Made by a program: the position numbers and the translations under genes
In this document: one piece after another, positions 16,117 to 26,092 of the stretch
Position numbering within the stretch: position 1 is the stretch's first letter
How the letters are laid out: every line of letters begins with the position of its first letter
The notes under the pieces: generated by a model
The model's input: the letters and a program-made list of their open reading frames with translations, nothing else
Told to the model about the DNA's origin: nothing
The model's database searches: none
Source of the DNA: an uncultured Bacillota bacterium
Lineage (GTDB): Bacteria > Bacillota > Clostridia > Lachnospirales > Lachnospiraceae
Reading direction: 5' to 3'
Assembly: GCA_949291945.1 (NCBI GenBank)
Contig: CASEXH010000009.1
Span: forward strand, 1 to 64,000
DNA length: 64,000 nucleotides

Positions 16117-17127
16117 TTATTCCCAGGAAACCTCCCAGGATTCAATCTTTTTATCTCTGAGCATAAGATCCTTCACAGCAACTCCGGGTTCTTTTCCTTC
16201 AAAAAGCACCTGATTCACCTGCTGGATGATCGGTGTATCCACCTGGTATTTCTGAGAAAGTTCCCAGCCGGCCTTGGCAGAATACACACCTTCCACCACC
16301 ATCTTCACTTCTTCCATGGCCTCTTCCATGGTTTTTCCCTGACCTAAAAGAATTCCGGCTCTCCGGTTCCGGCTGTGCTTGCTGGCACAGGTAACAATCA
16401 GATCCCCAATACCGGATAACCCGTAAAAAGTCTCCGCTTTGGCCCCCATAGCTATGCCCAGCCTGGTGATCTCGGTAATCCCTCTGGTGATGAGAGCTGC
16501 TTTGGTATTATCCCCATAGCCCAGCCCATCTGCAGCCCCTGCCGCCAGAGCGATCACATTTTTCAGGGCACCGCCCAGTTCGATTCCCAGTACATCAGGA
16601 CTGATATAGGCTCGGAACACAGGACTCATAAAAATATTCTGAATATACTCTGCGGTCTTCCGCTCCCTGGCTCCCGCCACACAGGTAGTAGGAAGGCCCC
16701 GGCTTACCTCTTCTGCATGGCTTGGTCCGGAAAGCACACAGGGAACAGACTCGGGGATTTCTTCTTCAATAATGTCTGTAAGTGTCATCAAAGTGCCTTC
16801 TTCAATACCTTTCGATACATTTACGATCAACTGGCCATACCGGATATAAGGCTTGATCATTCTTGCAGTCTGCCGCACAGCTACCGAAGGAACCGCCATA
16901 ATCAGTATATCTTTTCCAATCAGTGATTTTTCCAGATCGCCGGTGATCTCCAAGGCTTCAGGAAGCCGGACACCTGGAAGTTTTTCCTTATGTTCTCTCG
17001 TCTCCGCCAGTTCTCTGGCCTGCTCTTCTCTGTGGGACCAGAGTGTGGTATTATGTCCGTTATTCACCAGAAGGATTCCCAAAGCAGTGCCCCAGCTTCC
17101 CGCACCAATAATTCCTATATTCGCCAT
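16117..17127 (-). CDS. gpsA: Glycerol-3-phosphate dehydrogenase [NAD(P)+]
   Basis: 336 residues. Reduces dihydroxyacetone phosphate to sn-glycerol-3-phosphate for phospholipid synthesis. Rossmann motif IGAGSWGTAL at 7-16, a CVLSGPSHAEEV stretch near residue 134 and GGALKNVIALAAGAADGLGYGDN near 185, which carries the conserved catalytic Lys. It follows plsY by 5 bases, so supply of glycerol-3-phosphate and its acylation are co-transcribed. GAGG precedes ATG 17127. It ends beside the bidirectional terminator. Confidence 0.96.
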   Translation of the reverse strand: MANIGIIGAGSWGTALGILLVNNGHNTTLWSHREEQARELAETREHKEKLPGVRLPEALEITGDLEKSLIGKDILIMAVPSVAVRQTARMIKPYIRYGQLIVNVSKGIEEGTLMTLTDIIEEEIPESVPCVLSGPSHAEEVSRGLPTTCVAGARERKTAEYIQNIFMSPVFRAYISPDVLGIELGGALKNVIALAAGAADGLGYGDNTKAALITRGITEITRLGIAMGAKAETFYGLSGIGDLIVTCASKHSRNRRAGILLGQGKTMEEAMEEVKMVVEGVYSAKAGWELSQKYQVDTPIIQQVNQVLFEGKEPGVAVKDLMLRDKKIESWEVSWE

Positions 17128-17132
17128 ATTTC

Positions 17133-17777
17133 TTACCTCTTTTTGCTGAGAAAAATCTTATTTTCGTTTCCGTGAAGAAGACGGCCGATATTCTGCCTGT
17201 GTCTCCAGTAGGCCAGAGCCATCAGCAGAAAAGCGATCACATACATCTCATAAAGCACCGGCTGATCACAGGGATACCTCCCCGTCTGTCCGAAGATCAG
17301 CAGAAGAACTACAAAGCACAGATATCCTGTCAAAGAACACAGGGATACATAATGGGTGGTAAAAAACAAAAGGAAAAATACCACTGCACAGATCAGAAAG
17401 ATCCGCCAGTCAAAAGCCAGAAGAAGGCCCACAGAAGCTGCAATTCCCTTCCCTCCTTTAAACTTCAGGTAAAAAGGAAAGTTATGGCCAAGGATACATC
17501 CGGCTCCTGCATAGAGCTCCAGAAGACGTATATTATCTCCAAAGCTGCCGCCAAAAAGCAGTCTTGCAATGAGCATGGCCAGCACACACTTCAGTATATC
17601 TCCCAGAAGAGTCAAAGCACCAGCTTTTTTCCCCATGGTACGAAAAGCATTGGTCGTTCCTGCATTTCCGCTGCCGTGTTCCCGAATATCGATCCCCTGT
17701 TTTCTGCCATAGATATAGGATGTCTGGAATAATCCCAGCACATATCCTATAGCCAGACATGCAATACGCTCCAGCAT
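17133..17777 (-). CDS. plsY: Glycerol-3-phosphate acyltransferase PlsY
   Basis: 214 residues, polytopic membrane enzyme that acylates glycerol-3-phosphate using acyl-phosphate made by PlsX (gene at 41.7-42.7 kb). Conserved motifs are DIREHGSGNAGTTNAFR (30-46), the KFKGGKGIAAS segment near 107 and several hydrophobic helices. It sits between der and gpsA with 3- and 5-base gaps. AGGGGG precedes ATG 17777. Confidence 0.95.
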   Translation of the reverse strand: MLERIACLAIGYVLGLFQTSYIYGRKQGIDIREHGSGNAGTTNAFRTMGKKAGALTLLGDILKCVLAMLIARLLFGGSFGDNIRLLELYAGAGCILGHNFPFYLKFKGGKGIAASVGLLLAFDWRIFLICAVVFFLLFFTTHYVSLCSLTGYLCFVVLLLIFGQTGRYPCDQPVLYEMYVIAFLLMALAYWRHRQNIGRLLHGNENKIFLSKKR

Positions 17778-17780
17778 ATT

Positions 17781-19106
17781 TTATTCCCCCTCTTTTCTCT
17801 CTCTGATAATAAACTTCAGAGAAGTACCTTTAAATCCAAAGGCCTCCCGCACTTTGTTCTCCAGGTATCTGGTATAGGAAAAGTGCATCAGCTCTTTGCT
17901 GTTAACAAAAATCACAAAGGTAGGCGGTTTCACAGAAACCTGTGTGGCATAAAAAATCTTCAGCCTTTTTCCCTTATCAGAAGGAGGCTGCTGCATGGCC
18001 ACTGCCTCTGTAATGATCTCATTGAGGACTCCTGTCTGGATACGCAGAGTCTGGTTCTCCAGAACCATATCAATGGTCTCAAAAAGTCTGGGGATCCTCT
18101 GCCCTGTCTTTGCCGAGATAAACATGATCTCCGCATAAGGCATGAAAGAAAGGACCTCTCTTACTTTATTGGTAAACTTGTAGATGGTCTTATCATCTTT
18201 TTCGATAGCATCCCATTTGTTCACGGCGATGACAATACCTTTGCCTCTGTCATGGGCAATCCCTGCGATCTTGGCGTCTTGTTCTGTGACCCCTTCCTCT
18301 GCATCAATCATCAACACAACAACATCTGCCCGTTCTACAGCAGTTACTGTACGGATAATACTATATCTTTCCAGTGCTTCCTTGATCTTGTTCTTTCTGC
18401 GCAGGCCTGCTGTATCAATAAAGATATATTCCCTGCCCTGATAGGTTACTTTCGTATCAATAGCATCTCTGGTGGTTCCTGCAATGTCAGAAACGATAAC
18501 TCTTTCCTCTCCCAGAAGTTTGTTGATCAGTGAGGATTTACCCACATTTGGTTTGCCCACTACGGCAATCCGTGGAATCTCGCTTTCCTCTTCCTCCTGG
18601 GGAATGTCTTTGAAATACTCTGTCACTTTTTCCAGCATATCTCCCAGCCCCAGCATAGAAGCTGCAGAGATGGGCACCGGCTCTCCGATTCCCAGATTAT
18701 AAAATTCATAAGTATCCATCATAAACTTCTGGAAACTATCTACCTTATTTACCACTAGGACCACCGGCTTACGGCTTCTGCGGAGCATATCCGCCACCTT
18801 GCCGTCAGCGTCTACCAGCCCTTGGCGTACATCTGTCATAAAAATGATCACATCTGCGGTATCAATAGCTATCTGTGCCTGCTCCCGCATCTGAGCCAGG
18901 ATAATATCCTTGCTTTCCGGTTCGATACCTCCGGTATCGATCAGTGTAAAAGATTTATCCAGCCATGTAACGTCTGCATAAATCCTGTCTCTGGTAACTC
19001 CCGGAGTATCCTTTACAATAGAAATCTTTTCCCCGGCCAAAGCGTTAAATAATGTGGACTTTCCTACATTAGGCCTTCCCACAATTGCTACAATCGGTTT
19101 GCTCAT
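17781..19106 (-). CDS. der: Ribosome biogenesis GTPase Der (EngA)
   Basis: 441 residues with two tandem G domains followed by a KH-like domain, required for 50S subunit assembly. First P-loop GRPNVGKST near residue 10 and DTGGIEP; second P-loop GKPNVGKSS near 185 with DTAGLRRK and NKWD. The start overlaps the end of the DUF512 gene by 38 bases and has AAAGGAGAC upstream, indicating translational coupling. Confidence 0.97.
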   Translation of the reverse strand: MSKPIVAIVGRPNVGKSTLFNALAGEKISIVKDTPGVTRDRIYADVTWLDKSFTLIDTGGIEPESKDIILAQMREQAQIAIDTADVIIFMTDVRQGLVDADGKVADMLRRSRKPVVLVVNKVDSFQKFMMDTYEFYNLGIGEPVPISAASMLGLGDMLEKVTEYFKDIPQEEEESEIPRIAVVGKPNVGKSSLINKLLGEERVIVSDIAGTTRDAIDTKVTYQGREYIFIDTAGLRRKNKIKEALERYSIIRTVTAVERADVVVLMIDAEEGVTEQDAKIAGIAHDRGKGIVIAVNKWDAIEKDDKTIYKFTNKVREVLSFMPYAEIMFISAKTGQRIPRLFETIDMVLENQTLRIQTGVLNEIITEAVAMQQPPSDKGKRLKIFYATQVSVKPPTFVIFVNSKELMHFSYTRYLENKVREAFGFKGTSLKFIIRERKEGE

Positions 19107-20451
19107 ACATTTGTCTCCTTTTATGTTCTCTGCCTGCTTCCCTGTCCAGAACTGCCGCTACTAGGTCGGCACCATCCTCTCCCACGATTTTCACAGGCGT
19201 CTTTAATTCTCTCTCCAGATCCTCAACGGTCATATCATCCAGAAACACATTTTCCCCGCTTCTCAGCAGATTGCAGGGAAGAAGAAGCATCTCTCCAAGA
19301 TCCTGGTCTTTTAACTGTCTTACCAGATCCTGCCCTGTAAGAAGACCGGATACTGTGATCTGTTCACCAAAAAATTCATTTCTGATCTGATATCCCCTGA
19401 ACATTACATTGGGAAACTTCTTCTGAATCCCCTTCATATAACGGGTAATCACCGGATAAGCCAGTTTTCCTGTGGCAAAACTCAGGTTCACGGCTCTGTC
19501 GTCCCCTTCCCGTTCTTCCAGAGCCTCGTTTACCTGTTCTTCCAGGAGTCTGAGCATTCCCACACCGTTTTCCAGCTGGAGATAGCCATCATATCTTTCT
19601 GCTTCCGGCAGTTCTCTACCGGCCAGGAGATACCACTCATCACTGGCATGGACAAAATGGAGTCCATGCTTTTCGTAGAGCTTTTTCTGCCAGCTTTCAA
19701 TCAGATCAATAACTTCACCTGCTTCCTTGCGGTCAAAGGCCTCCAGAGGATGCAGTCCGTCTCTGAAACGACTCAGTCCTACCGGCACTACCGAGACACT
19801 TTTCAAATGGGGAAGATATCCGGCCAAATCCTGAATACTTTTCTCCAGCTCTGCTCCGTCATTAATTCCCCTGCACAAAACGATCTGTCCGTTCATCTCG
19901 ATCTGGGCCTGATACAGTCTGTCTACCTTTGGGAAAATATCTCCGGCAAACCGGTTGCGAAGCATTTGGCACCGAAGCTGAGGATTGGTAGTATGAAAGG
20001 AAATGTTGATAGGGGCAAGATGATACTCTATGATCCGGTCTATGTCATGCTCTTTCATATTTGTCAGGGTCACATAATTTCCCTGAAGAAAGGACAGCCG
20101 TGAATCATCATCTTTAAAATAGAGGGTCTCTCTCATTCCCGGGGGCATCTGGTCAATAAAGCAGAAAATGCAGTGATTGCTGCAGGATCTGTATTCATCC
20201 ATGAGGCCGTTTTCAAAAACTATCCCCAGATCCTCCTCATACTCTTTCTCTACTTCCAGTTCCCATTCTTCACCGTCTGCTTTTTTTACCAGCAGCAGGA
20301 TATATTCATCATTTATCAGATAGTGATAATCAAAAACATCTTCTATCGTTTTTCCGTTTATAGAAAGAAGTTCGTCTCCCGGTTCCAGCTCCAGCTCCCA
20401 GGCAATACTCCCATCTTCCACTTCTTTGATGATGTGTCTGTTTTTCTTCAT
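19069..20451 (-). CDS. DUF512 radical-SAM-like iron-sulfur protein
   Basis: 460 residues. The N-terminus is a PDZ-like segment ([18 protein letters not shown], 21-38). It is followed by [18 protein letters not shown] near residue 92, a Cys-x3-Cys-x2-Cys radical-SAM signature, and a C-terminal DUF512 region with [18 protein letters not shown]. The C-terminus ends with a CSNCGKA tail. The biochemical role of DUF512 proteins is unsettled; adjacency to der is common in Firmicutes. GAGAGG precedes ATG 20451. Confidence 0.88.
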   Translation of the reverse strand: MKKNRHIIKEVEDGSIAWELELEPGDELLSINGKTIEDVFDYHYLINDEYILLLVKKADGEEWELEVEKEYEEDLGIVFENGLMDEYRSCSNHCIFCFIDQMPPGMRETLYFKDDDSRLSFLQGNYVTLTNMKEHDIDRIIEYHLAPINISFHTTNPQLRCQMLRNRFAGDIFPKVDRLYQAQIEMNGQIVLCRGINDGAELEKSIQDLAGYLPHLKSVSVVPVGLSRFRDGLHPLEAFDRKEAGEVIDLIESWQKKLYEKHGLHFVHASDEWYLLAGRELPEAERYDGYLQLENGVGMLRLLEEQVNEALEEREGDDRAVNLSFATGKLAYPVITRYMKGIQKKFPNVMFRGYQIRNEFFGEQITVSGLLTGQDLVRQLKDQDLGEMLLLPCNLLRSGENVFLDDMTVEDLERELKTPVKIVGEDGADLVAAVLDREAGREHKRRQMYEQTDCSNCGKA

Positions 20452-20507
20452 AGATACCTCTCTTTTCCATTAAAACAACCGTCTAAAATAACAGCCGTTC
20501 TGCGGCT

Positions 20508-20536
20508 AGTATACCAACAAAGCCGCAAAAAAGCAA
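20508..20536 (-). promoter_or_regulatory. Promoter of the DUF512-der-plsY-gpsA operon
   Basis: TTGCTT (20536-20531), 17-bp spacer, TATACT (20513-20508). A small AGCCG/CGGCT hairpin followed by TTATTTT lies right at the transcript start. Confidence 0.6.
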
Positions 20537-20545
20537 TATTTTTCC

Positions 20546-20575
20546 TTGACTGGGCCATATGTCGAATGTTATAAC
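20546..20575 (+). promoter_or_regulatory. Promoter of the PRPP synthetase gene
   Basis: TTGACT (20546-20551), 18-bp spacer, TATAAC (20570-20575), divergent from the promoter at 20508-20536 with the two -35 boxes only 9 bp apart. Confidence 0.6.
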
Positions 20576-20679
20576 TTAATGTGTATGATGTAAAGAAAGG
20601 GTAAATTATGGAATTTTTTCTTGCATCAGGGAGAATTTTCTCTCCTCAAAATATTTTAAGTATTTAAACGGAGGTCTTT

Positions 20680-21843
20680 ATGATTAATATCAGTTTGCTG
20701 GAAAAATCGATTCCAGTGGCCCCTATCAAAATAGCGGCTCTGAAAAGCTGCGCTCAGCTGGCTTCTCAAGTGGATTCCCATCTGGTACAGTTTCGAAAAG
20801 AACTGGACTCCCACAATCGCTCAGGTCTAAATTTCCGAGGCTATTCTGAGGAGAGCTTTCTCATCGACTGTGACTGCCCCCGCTTTGGTTCCGGTGAGGC
20901 CAAAGGCGTTATCAGTGAATCCATCAGAGGAACAGATATGTTTGTTATGGTAGATGTATGTAACCACAGCCTGACTTATAAAATCTGCGGTCATACCAAT
21001 CACATGTCTCCTGATGATCATTATCAGGACCTGAAGAGGATCATTGCCACTGCTGCCGGTAAAGCTCACAGGATCAATGTGATCATGCCTTTCCTCTATG
21101 AAAGCCGTCAGCATAAGAGAACAAAAAGAGAATCTTTGGATTGTGCCCTGGCCCTTCAGGAACTGGTGCAGATGGGTGTTTCCAATATTATTACTTTTGA
21201 CGCCCATGATCCTCGTATGCAGAATGCCATTCCTCTGTCTGGATTTGACAACTTTATGCCTACTTATCAGTTTCTGAAAACCATGGTAGCTTCTATAGAC
21301 AACTTCAAGATTGACAATGAGCATCTGATGATTATCAGTCCTGATGAAGGTGCCATGCAGCGTGCAGTATACTTTTCCAACATTCTGGGCGTAGATATGG
21401 GAATGTTCTATAAACGCCGGGATTATTCCACCATTGTAAATGGAAAGAATCCTATTGTAGCCCATGAATTTCTGGGAGACTCTGTAGAAGGCAAAGATGT
21501 GGTTGTGATCGATGACATGATCTCTTCCGGCGAAAGTATGCTGGATGTGGCAAAGAAGTTAAAAGACCGCAAGGCCAAAAGGGTCATTGTCTGCACTACC
21601 TTTGGTCTTTTCACCGATGGTCTTGAAAAATTCGATGAATACTATGAAAAAGAATATATTTACCGTGTGATCACCACGAACCTGACATACCGGAATCCGG
21701 ATCTTTTAACACGGCCCTACTATCTGGAAGCAGATATGAGTAAATATCTGGCCAGCATTATGGATATTTTGAATCATGATCTCTCCGTAGAAAAAGTAAG
21801 AAGCACAACTCAAAAGATCAATCAGTTGCTGAATAGATGTTAA
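20680..21843 (+). CDS. prs: Ribose-phosphate pyrophosphokinase
   Basis: 387 residues. Makes PRPP from ribose-5-phosphate and ATP for purine, pyrimidine, His and Trp synthesis. It is longer than the classical ~315-residue enzyme because of an N-terminal extension and inserts. Key motifs are DPRMQNAIPL near residue 178, the ISPDEGAMQRAV block (226-237) and the PRPP loop VVVIDDMISSGESML near residue 271. GGAGG precedes ATG 20680. It is a single-gene unit with its own promoter and terminator. Confidence 0.92.
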   Translation: MINISLLEKSIPVAPIKIAALKSCAQLASQVDSHLVQFRKELDSHNRSGLNFRGYSEESFLIDCDCPRFGSGEAKGVISESIRGTDMFVMVDVCNHSLTYKICGHTNHMSPDDHYQDLKRIIATAAGKAHRINVIMPFLYESRQHKRTKRESLDCALALQELVQMGVSNIITFDAHDPRMQNAIPLSGFDNFMPTYQFLKTMVASIDNFKIDNEHLMIISPDEGAMQRAVYFSNILGVDMGMFYKRRDYSTIVNGKNPIVAHEFLGDSVEGKDVVVIDDMISSGESMLDVAKKLKDRKAKRVIVCTTFGLFTDGLEKFDEYYEKEYIYRVITTNLTYRNPDLLTRPYYLEADMSKYLASIMDILNHDLSVEKVRSTTQKINQLLNRC

Positions 21844-21845
21844 TA

Positions 21846-21879
21846 AAAAAACAGAAGGTTTCTGCCTTCTGTTTTTTTA
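21846..21879. terminator. Bidirectional terminator
   Basis: Perfect stem AAAAAAACAGAAGG (21846-21859)/(21866-21879), loop of six bases, with A/T runs on both sides, between prs and the convergent 3D-domain gene. Confidence 0.92.
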
Positions 21880-21891
21880 CATCTGTCTTCT

Positions 21892-23088
21892 TTAATTTAC
21901 CTGATATACATCTGCATAGCCGCTGCCAAACTGAAGAGCTTCACTATGAGTGTTAAAGAAAATATCCACATGTCCGTAAGAAGTTCCTCTGTCTTCTACA
22001 GTATAAACGGTTCCGTTGATCATCAGTTTCGTGCCCAATGGAACGCCGCCCATAGCAACGGTTCTTCCTGCTGTAGCAGTTGTACCGCTGGCTGTTATCC
22101 CGTCAGATTTTCCACAGCACTGGGCGCAGGGACAATACCCCGTAAGACGGAATCTTCCTAAATATGTATTGCCGTTTCCGGAACTGGTCTGCTGGCTCTC
22201 CTCAGTCACCGTAGACGACGGCTGCTGTGTACTGCTACTTGCATTTCCCTGACTGCTCTGAGAAGTCGTAGTATCTGCGGTGCTTGCCGCCTGCTGCTGG
22301 CTGGCTGCTGCAGCCTGACGCTGTGCCAGAATCTGTGCTGCTTCCTCATCTTTCTGCTGTTTGATCAGGGTATTGATAGTATCTTTCTGGTTTTCAATCT
22401 GGTCCATGAGATTTTGAGCATTTCCCTCTTCCTGAGAAATCTGTCCTTCGTAATCCTGGATCTGCAGATTTGTAGTTTTCACTACCTCGTAGATCTCATC
22501 CTGCTTGTCCAAACTTTCTTGTTTTAGGTCTTCCAGTTCCTGCTGTTCCTGCTGGATACTGTTTTCTTTTTCTTCTATTTCCTCTGTTGTCTTCTTGTAC
22601 TCTTCCAGCATATCTCTGTCGTATTGGTTGATCTGAGACATGTTTTCTGCCTGACTCAGAAACTCAGAGATAGAATTGGATTCCAAAAGCATAACCACAT
22701 AGGAATTTTCCGCATTTTCATACATATACTGAATGCGGAGCTTCATATCCTGGTACTGCTGCTCCTCCTTTTCCTTGGCGGCCTCCAGTTCTTTTCCCAG
22801 TTTGTCCAGTTTCTGCTGGGTCTCGTCCGATTTCGTCTGAATCTCCTGCAGATTCTCTTCCAAGTCGCCTAGCTGCTGATTTAACTCCTGCAAGTACCCT
22901 TCAAGATCATCTCTCTTAGATTCCAAGCTGTTGATCCTGCTTTGGGTGTCATTTAATTTCTGCTGATTTTCCTGCTGCGCATTTTTAGTATCTGTAATCT
23001 TCTGCTGCGTAGAAGCGTAACAGGGGGATGCGGCCAGGCTTACAGCCAACAACCCCATAAGCAGGCTTGTAGTTGTTTTATTCTTCAT
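21892..23088 (-). CDS. Secreted coiled-coil protein with C-terminal 3D domain
   Basis: 398 residues from ATG 23088, which has AAAGGAG eight bases upstream (a TTG two codons earlier is less likely). Signal peptide of about 27 residues (KNKTTTSLLMGLLAVSLAAS then CYAS). Residues 30-240 are a long Gln/Glu-rich coiled coil resembling the N-terminal part of PcsB/CwlO-like hydrolases. A Ser/Thr/Gln linker follows, and the last 80 residues are a 3D domain (RLTGYCPCAQCCGKSDGITASG, then TVYTVEDRG and HVDIFF with its three Asp). 3D domains are murein-active double-psi barrels, so a role in peptidoglycan remodelling is likely. Confidence 0.88.
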   Translation of the reverse strand: MKNKTTTSLLMGLLAVSLAASPCYASTQQKITDTKNAQQENQQKLNDTQSRINSLESKRDDLEGYLQELNQQLGDLEENLQEIQTKSDETQQKLDKLGKELEAAKEKEEQQYQDMKLRIQYMYENAENSYVVMLLESNSISEFLSQAENMSQINQYDRDMLEEYKKTTEEIEEKENSIQQEQQELEDLKQESLDKQDEIYEVVKTTNLQIQDYEGQISQEEGNAQNLMDQIENQKDTINTLIKQQKDEEAAQILAQRQAAAASQQQAASTADTTTSQSSQGNASSSTQQPSSTVTEESQQTSSGNGNTYLGRFRLTGYCPCAQCCGKSDGITASGTTATAGRTVAMGGVPLGTKLMINGTVYTVEDRGTSYGHVDIFFNTHSEALQFGSGYADVYQVN

Positions 23089-23118
23089 AACCAAAGCTCC
23101 TTTTCACTAACGGTTATG

Positions 23119-23127
23119 ATTATATCA
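23119..23127 (-). promoter_or_regulatory. Extended -10 promoter of the 3D-domain gene
   Basis: TGA-TATAAT on the minus strand (23127-23119), 31 bases before the ATG. The -35 region is poor. Confidence 0.5.
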
Positions 23128-23213
23128 TAGAATTTGTAAAATGAACAGTGGTTTTTCATTTTTTTGTAACATTTATGTAATATCGCCAGAGATAGTTTGT
23201 AAAGTTTATGCAA

Positions 23214-24077
23214 CTATTCCATTGACCTGCAGATTCCAAGAAATGCCGACAAGTTTCCCCTTTTTCCCTTGCTGGCTCTGTGGGAGAACAAAAAATCCGG
23301 ATTGCAGCAGGTACAGATCCCCGGAAAGCTAATCTGCTCCGCCCTGATCCCTGCCTCTCTCAGAATGATCTCATTGGCCCGCCAAAGATTTAACTGATAT
23401 TTTCCATTCTCTTTTCTATAAAGAAGCTTTCTCTCATCTGCATGGGAAGAAAATTCTTTCTGAAAAACCTCCGCCACGTCTTCGCTTACTTCATAACAGT
23501 CCTGGCAGATAGAGGGACCAATGGCCGCATACAGTTCTTCCGGCTTGGAGCCAAAGGCCTCTTTCATAGCCTGCACCATATGACTTCCCATTCTTCCTGC
23601 AGTTCCCCTCCACCCGGAATGGGCCAGTCCCACAGCCTTGTGGGCCGGATCCACAAAGAATAAAGGCACACAATCCGCAAAAGAAGTGGCAAGAGTCATT
23701 CCCGGTATATCGGTGATCAGGCCGTCAACATCCTGATAATCCAAAGGCCGCAGGATCCCTTTGCCCCCGTCTTCTTTCCTGACCTGCCGGATGTTCACCG
23801 TATGGGTCTGCTGGGAACAGACGGTTCTCTCCAGATCGAAACCAATGGCCCCGGAAATACGCCGGTAATTTTCCTCTACGTCTTCCTTTCGGTCTCCCCG
23901 CTGAAAACTCAGGTTCATGGAGTAATAGATTCCCTGACTGACGCCGCCGATCCTGGTGGAAAAGCCATGGCAGCACCAGGAAAATTTTTCAAAAGCAGGG
24001 TAGGTCAGGTAGACCACACCGTTTTTTTCTTCTACTTCCATATGTTCTTTGGTATTTTCGTCCCATCTTATTTCCAT
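23214..24077 (-). CDS. pgeF: Peptidoglycan editing factor PgeF (laccase-domain)
   Basis: 287 residues. Laccase-domain family (YfiH/YlmD), with purine nucleoside or amino-sugar editing activity. Conserved zinc-site motifs are CCHGFSTRIGGVS near residue 35, TSFADCVPLFFVD near 122 and VGLAHSGWRGT near 140. ATG 24077 has AAAAGGTGA just upstream and lies 4 bases after yraN; an upstream in-frame ATG (24104) would overlap yraN and lacks a ribosome site. It is the last gene of the long cluster. Confidence 0.92.
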   Translation of the reverse strand: MEIRWDENTKEHMEVEEKNGVVYLTYPAFEKFSWCCHGFSTRIGGVSQGIYYSMNLSFQRGDRKEDVEENYRRISGAIGFDLERTVCSQQTHTVNIRQVRKEDGGKGILRPLDYQDVDGLITDIPGMTLATSFADCVPLFFVDPAHKAVGLAHSGWRGTAGRMGSHMVQAMKEAFGSKPEELYAAIGPSICQDCYEVSEDVAEVFQKEFSSHADERKLLYRKENGKYQLNLWRANEIILREAGIRAEQISFPGICTCCNPDFLFSHRASKGKRGNLSAFLGICRSME

Positions 24078-24081
24078 GTAC

Positions 24082-24453
24082 TCACCTTTTAAATGAAAAT
24101 GCATTTTTGATCACCCGGATCTGTCCTGGTCGGATCCCTACAACGTCAAAACGGCAGGGAGTGGTATCTGCAAGTCCCTGCCTCATAAGATAATGCAGAG
24201 CTGCACCGGAAATGCGTCTCTGTTTCTTTCCATCTACCGCTTCCTCCGGAGTCCCTGCTTCTTCCTCACTCCTGTATTTCACCTCAATAAAACACAGATA
24301 CTCGCCATCTCTTGCGATCAGATCCACCTCTCCTGCAGGACAGCGGAAGTTTCTTTTCAGGATCTCATAACCCTGCTCCCTGAGGAACTCTGCAGCCCGT
24401 TCTTCATAATACAGGCCGATTTTCTTTGAAGAAGCCTCTCCTTTTCTTCTCAT
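24082..24453 (-). CDS. yraN: YraN-family endonuclease-like protein
   Basis: 123 residues, UPF0102 family with a restriction-endonuclease-like fold. Conserved core RNFRCPAGEVDLIARDG (39-55) and CFIEVKYRS (58-66) provide the E...D...EVK active-site pattern. The start ATG overlaps the rnhB stop by 4 bases (ATGA). YraN is commonly next to rnhB; its substrate is not established. Confidence 0.92.
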   Translation of the reverse strand: MRRKGEASSKKIGLYYEERAAEFLREQGYEILKRNFRCPAGEVDLIARDGEYLCFIEVKYRSEEEAGTPEEAVDGKKQRRISGAALHYLMRQGLADTTPCRFDVVGIRPGQIRVIKNAFSFKR

Positions 24454-25217
24454 GATCTCTCTCCAAAGACATTTTTAATAAAGGTCTTTCTGTGAATAGG
24501 AGAAGGACCGTACTTTCGCAGAGCTTCAATATGTTCTTTTGATCCATATCCTTTATGGGAAGCAAAGCCATACTGGGGCATGATCTTATCATATTCCCGC
24601 ATAAGCCGGTCCCTGGTAACCTTAGCTACAATACTGGCTGCTGCAATAGACAGGCTTTTGGCATCCCCTTTTATAATAGACACCTGAGGGATGATGATTC
24701 CCGGAATCGTCACTGCATCATTTAACAGGATCTGGGGCCTTACCGAAAGATTCCCCACCGCTTCCCGCATAGCCTCATAGGTAGCCTGGAGAATGTTGAT
24801 CTCATCGATTCTGGCCGGGCTGGCATACCCAACCTGAGCCGCAATGGCTTTATCCATGATTTCCTCATAGAGTTCTTCTCGCCGCTTTTCAGAAAGCTGT
24901 TTTGAGTCATTCAGTCCCAGGATCTCACAATCCTTTGGCAGGATCACAGCTCCTGCCACTACCGGACCGGCAAAAGGCCCCCTGCCCGCTTCATCAATTC
25001 CGCAGACATATCCCAGATGCTCATATTTGTGTTCATACTCCCGCATCTTTTCCAGCCGGATTCTTTCTTCTTTCAGTTTTTCCTGCCTTTTTTCCGCCTG
25101 CACCAGAAGATTCTGAACCCCTTTTCTGCTGTCCTCCCGGTAAACCTGACACAGTGCCGGCAAATCCTCCGGGGCAGCCTTCTTAAACTCTTCCCTGATT
25201 TCCTGTATACTTTTCAT
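24450..25217 (-). CDS. rnhB: Ribonuclease HII
   Basis: 255 residues. Removes RNA from RNA-DNA hybrids and single ribonucleotides from DNA. Catalytic Asp75-Glu76 in CGIDEAGRGPFAGP; further acidic residues in LLNDAVTI and SIVAKVTRDRLM. An N-terminal extension of about 65 residues with coiled-coil character precedes the catalytic core, as in Bacillus RNase HII. It is 2 bases after rbgA. Confidence 0.96.
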   Translation of the reverse strand: MKSIQEIREEFKKAAPEDLPALCQVYREDSRKGVQNLLVQAEKRQEKLKEERIRLEKMREYEHKYEHLGYVCGIDEAGRGPFAGPVVAGAVILPKDCEILGLNDSKQLSEKRREELYEEIMDKAIAAQVGYASPARIDEINILQATYEAMREAVGNLSVRPQILLNDAVTIPGIIIPQVSIIKGDAKSLSIAAASIVAKVTRDRLMREYDKIMPQYGFASHKGYGSKEHIEALRKYGPSPIHRKTFIKNVFGERS

Positions 25218-25219
25218 TT

Positions 25220-26074
25220 TTACTGCTCCTGTGACTGGATATTCTCCAAAGTGACCTTTCCGATCTTTCCATTCCGGAATTCTTCCAGAAGGATATTCGC
25301 CGCTTTCTGGTAGTCAAGCTGGCCGCCTTTTTGAATACATTTTCTGTTCTCAGCGATCTGCTCCAGCATATCCAGAGGTTTCTCTGATTCTTCTATTTCA
25401 TACCGCTTATTCAGAAGCCCCGGATAATCTCTGCGCAGATCTCCCAGAAGCTCCAGAGAAAGTTCTTCCAGATTCAGGATCTCATCTTTGATGGAACCTA
25501 CCATGGCCAGCCTTGCCCCTACCTGCTGATCCTCGAATTTGGGCCACAGGATTCCCGGGGTATCCAGAAGTTCCAGATTCTTATTGATCCGGATCCATTG
25601 CTTTCCTTTCGTCACTCCAGGTTTATTTCCTGTCTTGGTACAGGCTTTTCCTGCAAATGCGTTGATAAAGGTAGATTTTCCCACATTGGGGATTCCCACC
25701 ACCATAGCCCGGACAGGACGGTTTTTGATTCCTCTTCTCCGGTCTCTTTCGATCTTCTCCTTACATGCCTCCATAACCAGGGGCAGAACTCCCTTCACTC
25801 CGCTGCCGGACCTGGAATTCAGTTTCAGGACATGAAAGCCTTTCTCCTGAAAGAAACGGCTCCAGGCCTCATTTTGCTCCGGATCCGCCAGATCTGACTT
25901 GTTCAGCAGAAGAAGCCTGGCTTTATTTTTTCCAAGCTCATCAATGTCAGGATTCCTGCTGGAAACAGGAATCCTTGCATCCACCACTTCAATGATCAGA
26001 TCAATGAGTTTGATGTTCTCTTCCATCATTCGTTTTGCTTTCGTCATATGTCCGGGATACCATTGATAATTCAT
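25220..26074 (-). CDS. rbgA: Ribosome biogenesis GTPase RbgA/YlqF
   Basis: 284 residues. Circularly permuted GTPase acting late in 50S assembly. The G motifs appear in permuted order: NKSDL (about residue 60) before the P-loop GIPNVGKSTFINA and DTPGILWP. The start is ATG 26074 (MNYQWYPGHM) with GTGAGG six bases upstream; in-frame ATG 26080 and GTG 26086 overlap this site. Confidence 0.95.
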   Translation of the reverse strand: MNYQWYPGHMTKAKRMMEENIKLIDLIIEVVDARIPVSSRNPDIDELGKNKARLLLLNKSDLADPEQNEAWSRFFQEKGFHVLKLNSRSGSGVKGVLPLVMEACKEKIERDRRRGIKNRPVRAMVVGIPNVGKSTFINAFAGKACTKTGNKPGVTKGKQWIRINKNLELLDTPGILWPKFEDQQVGARLAMVGSIKDEILNLEELSLELLGDLRRDYPGLLNKRYEIEESEKPLDMLEQIAENRKCIQKGGQLDYQKAANILLEEFRNGKIGKVTLENIQSQEQ

Positions 26075-26092
26075 ATTCATCCTCACTTTTTA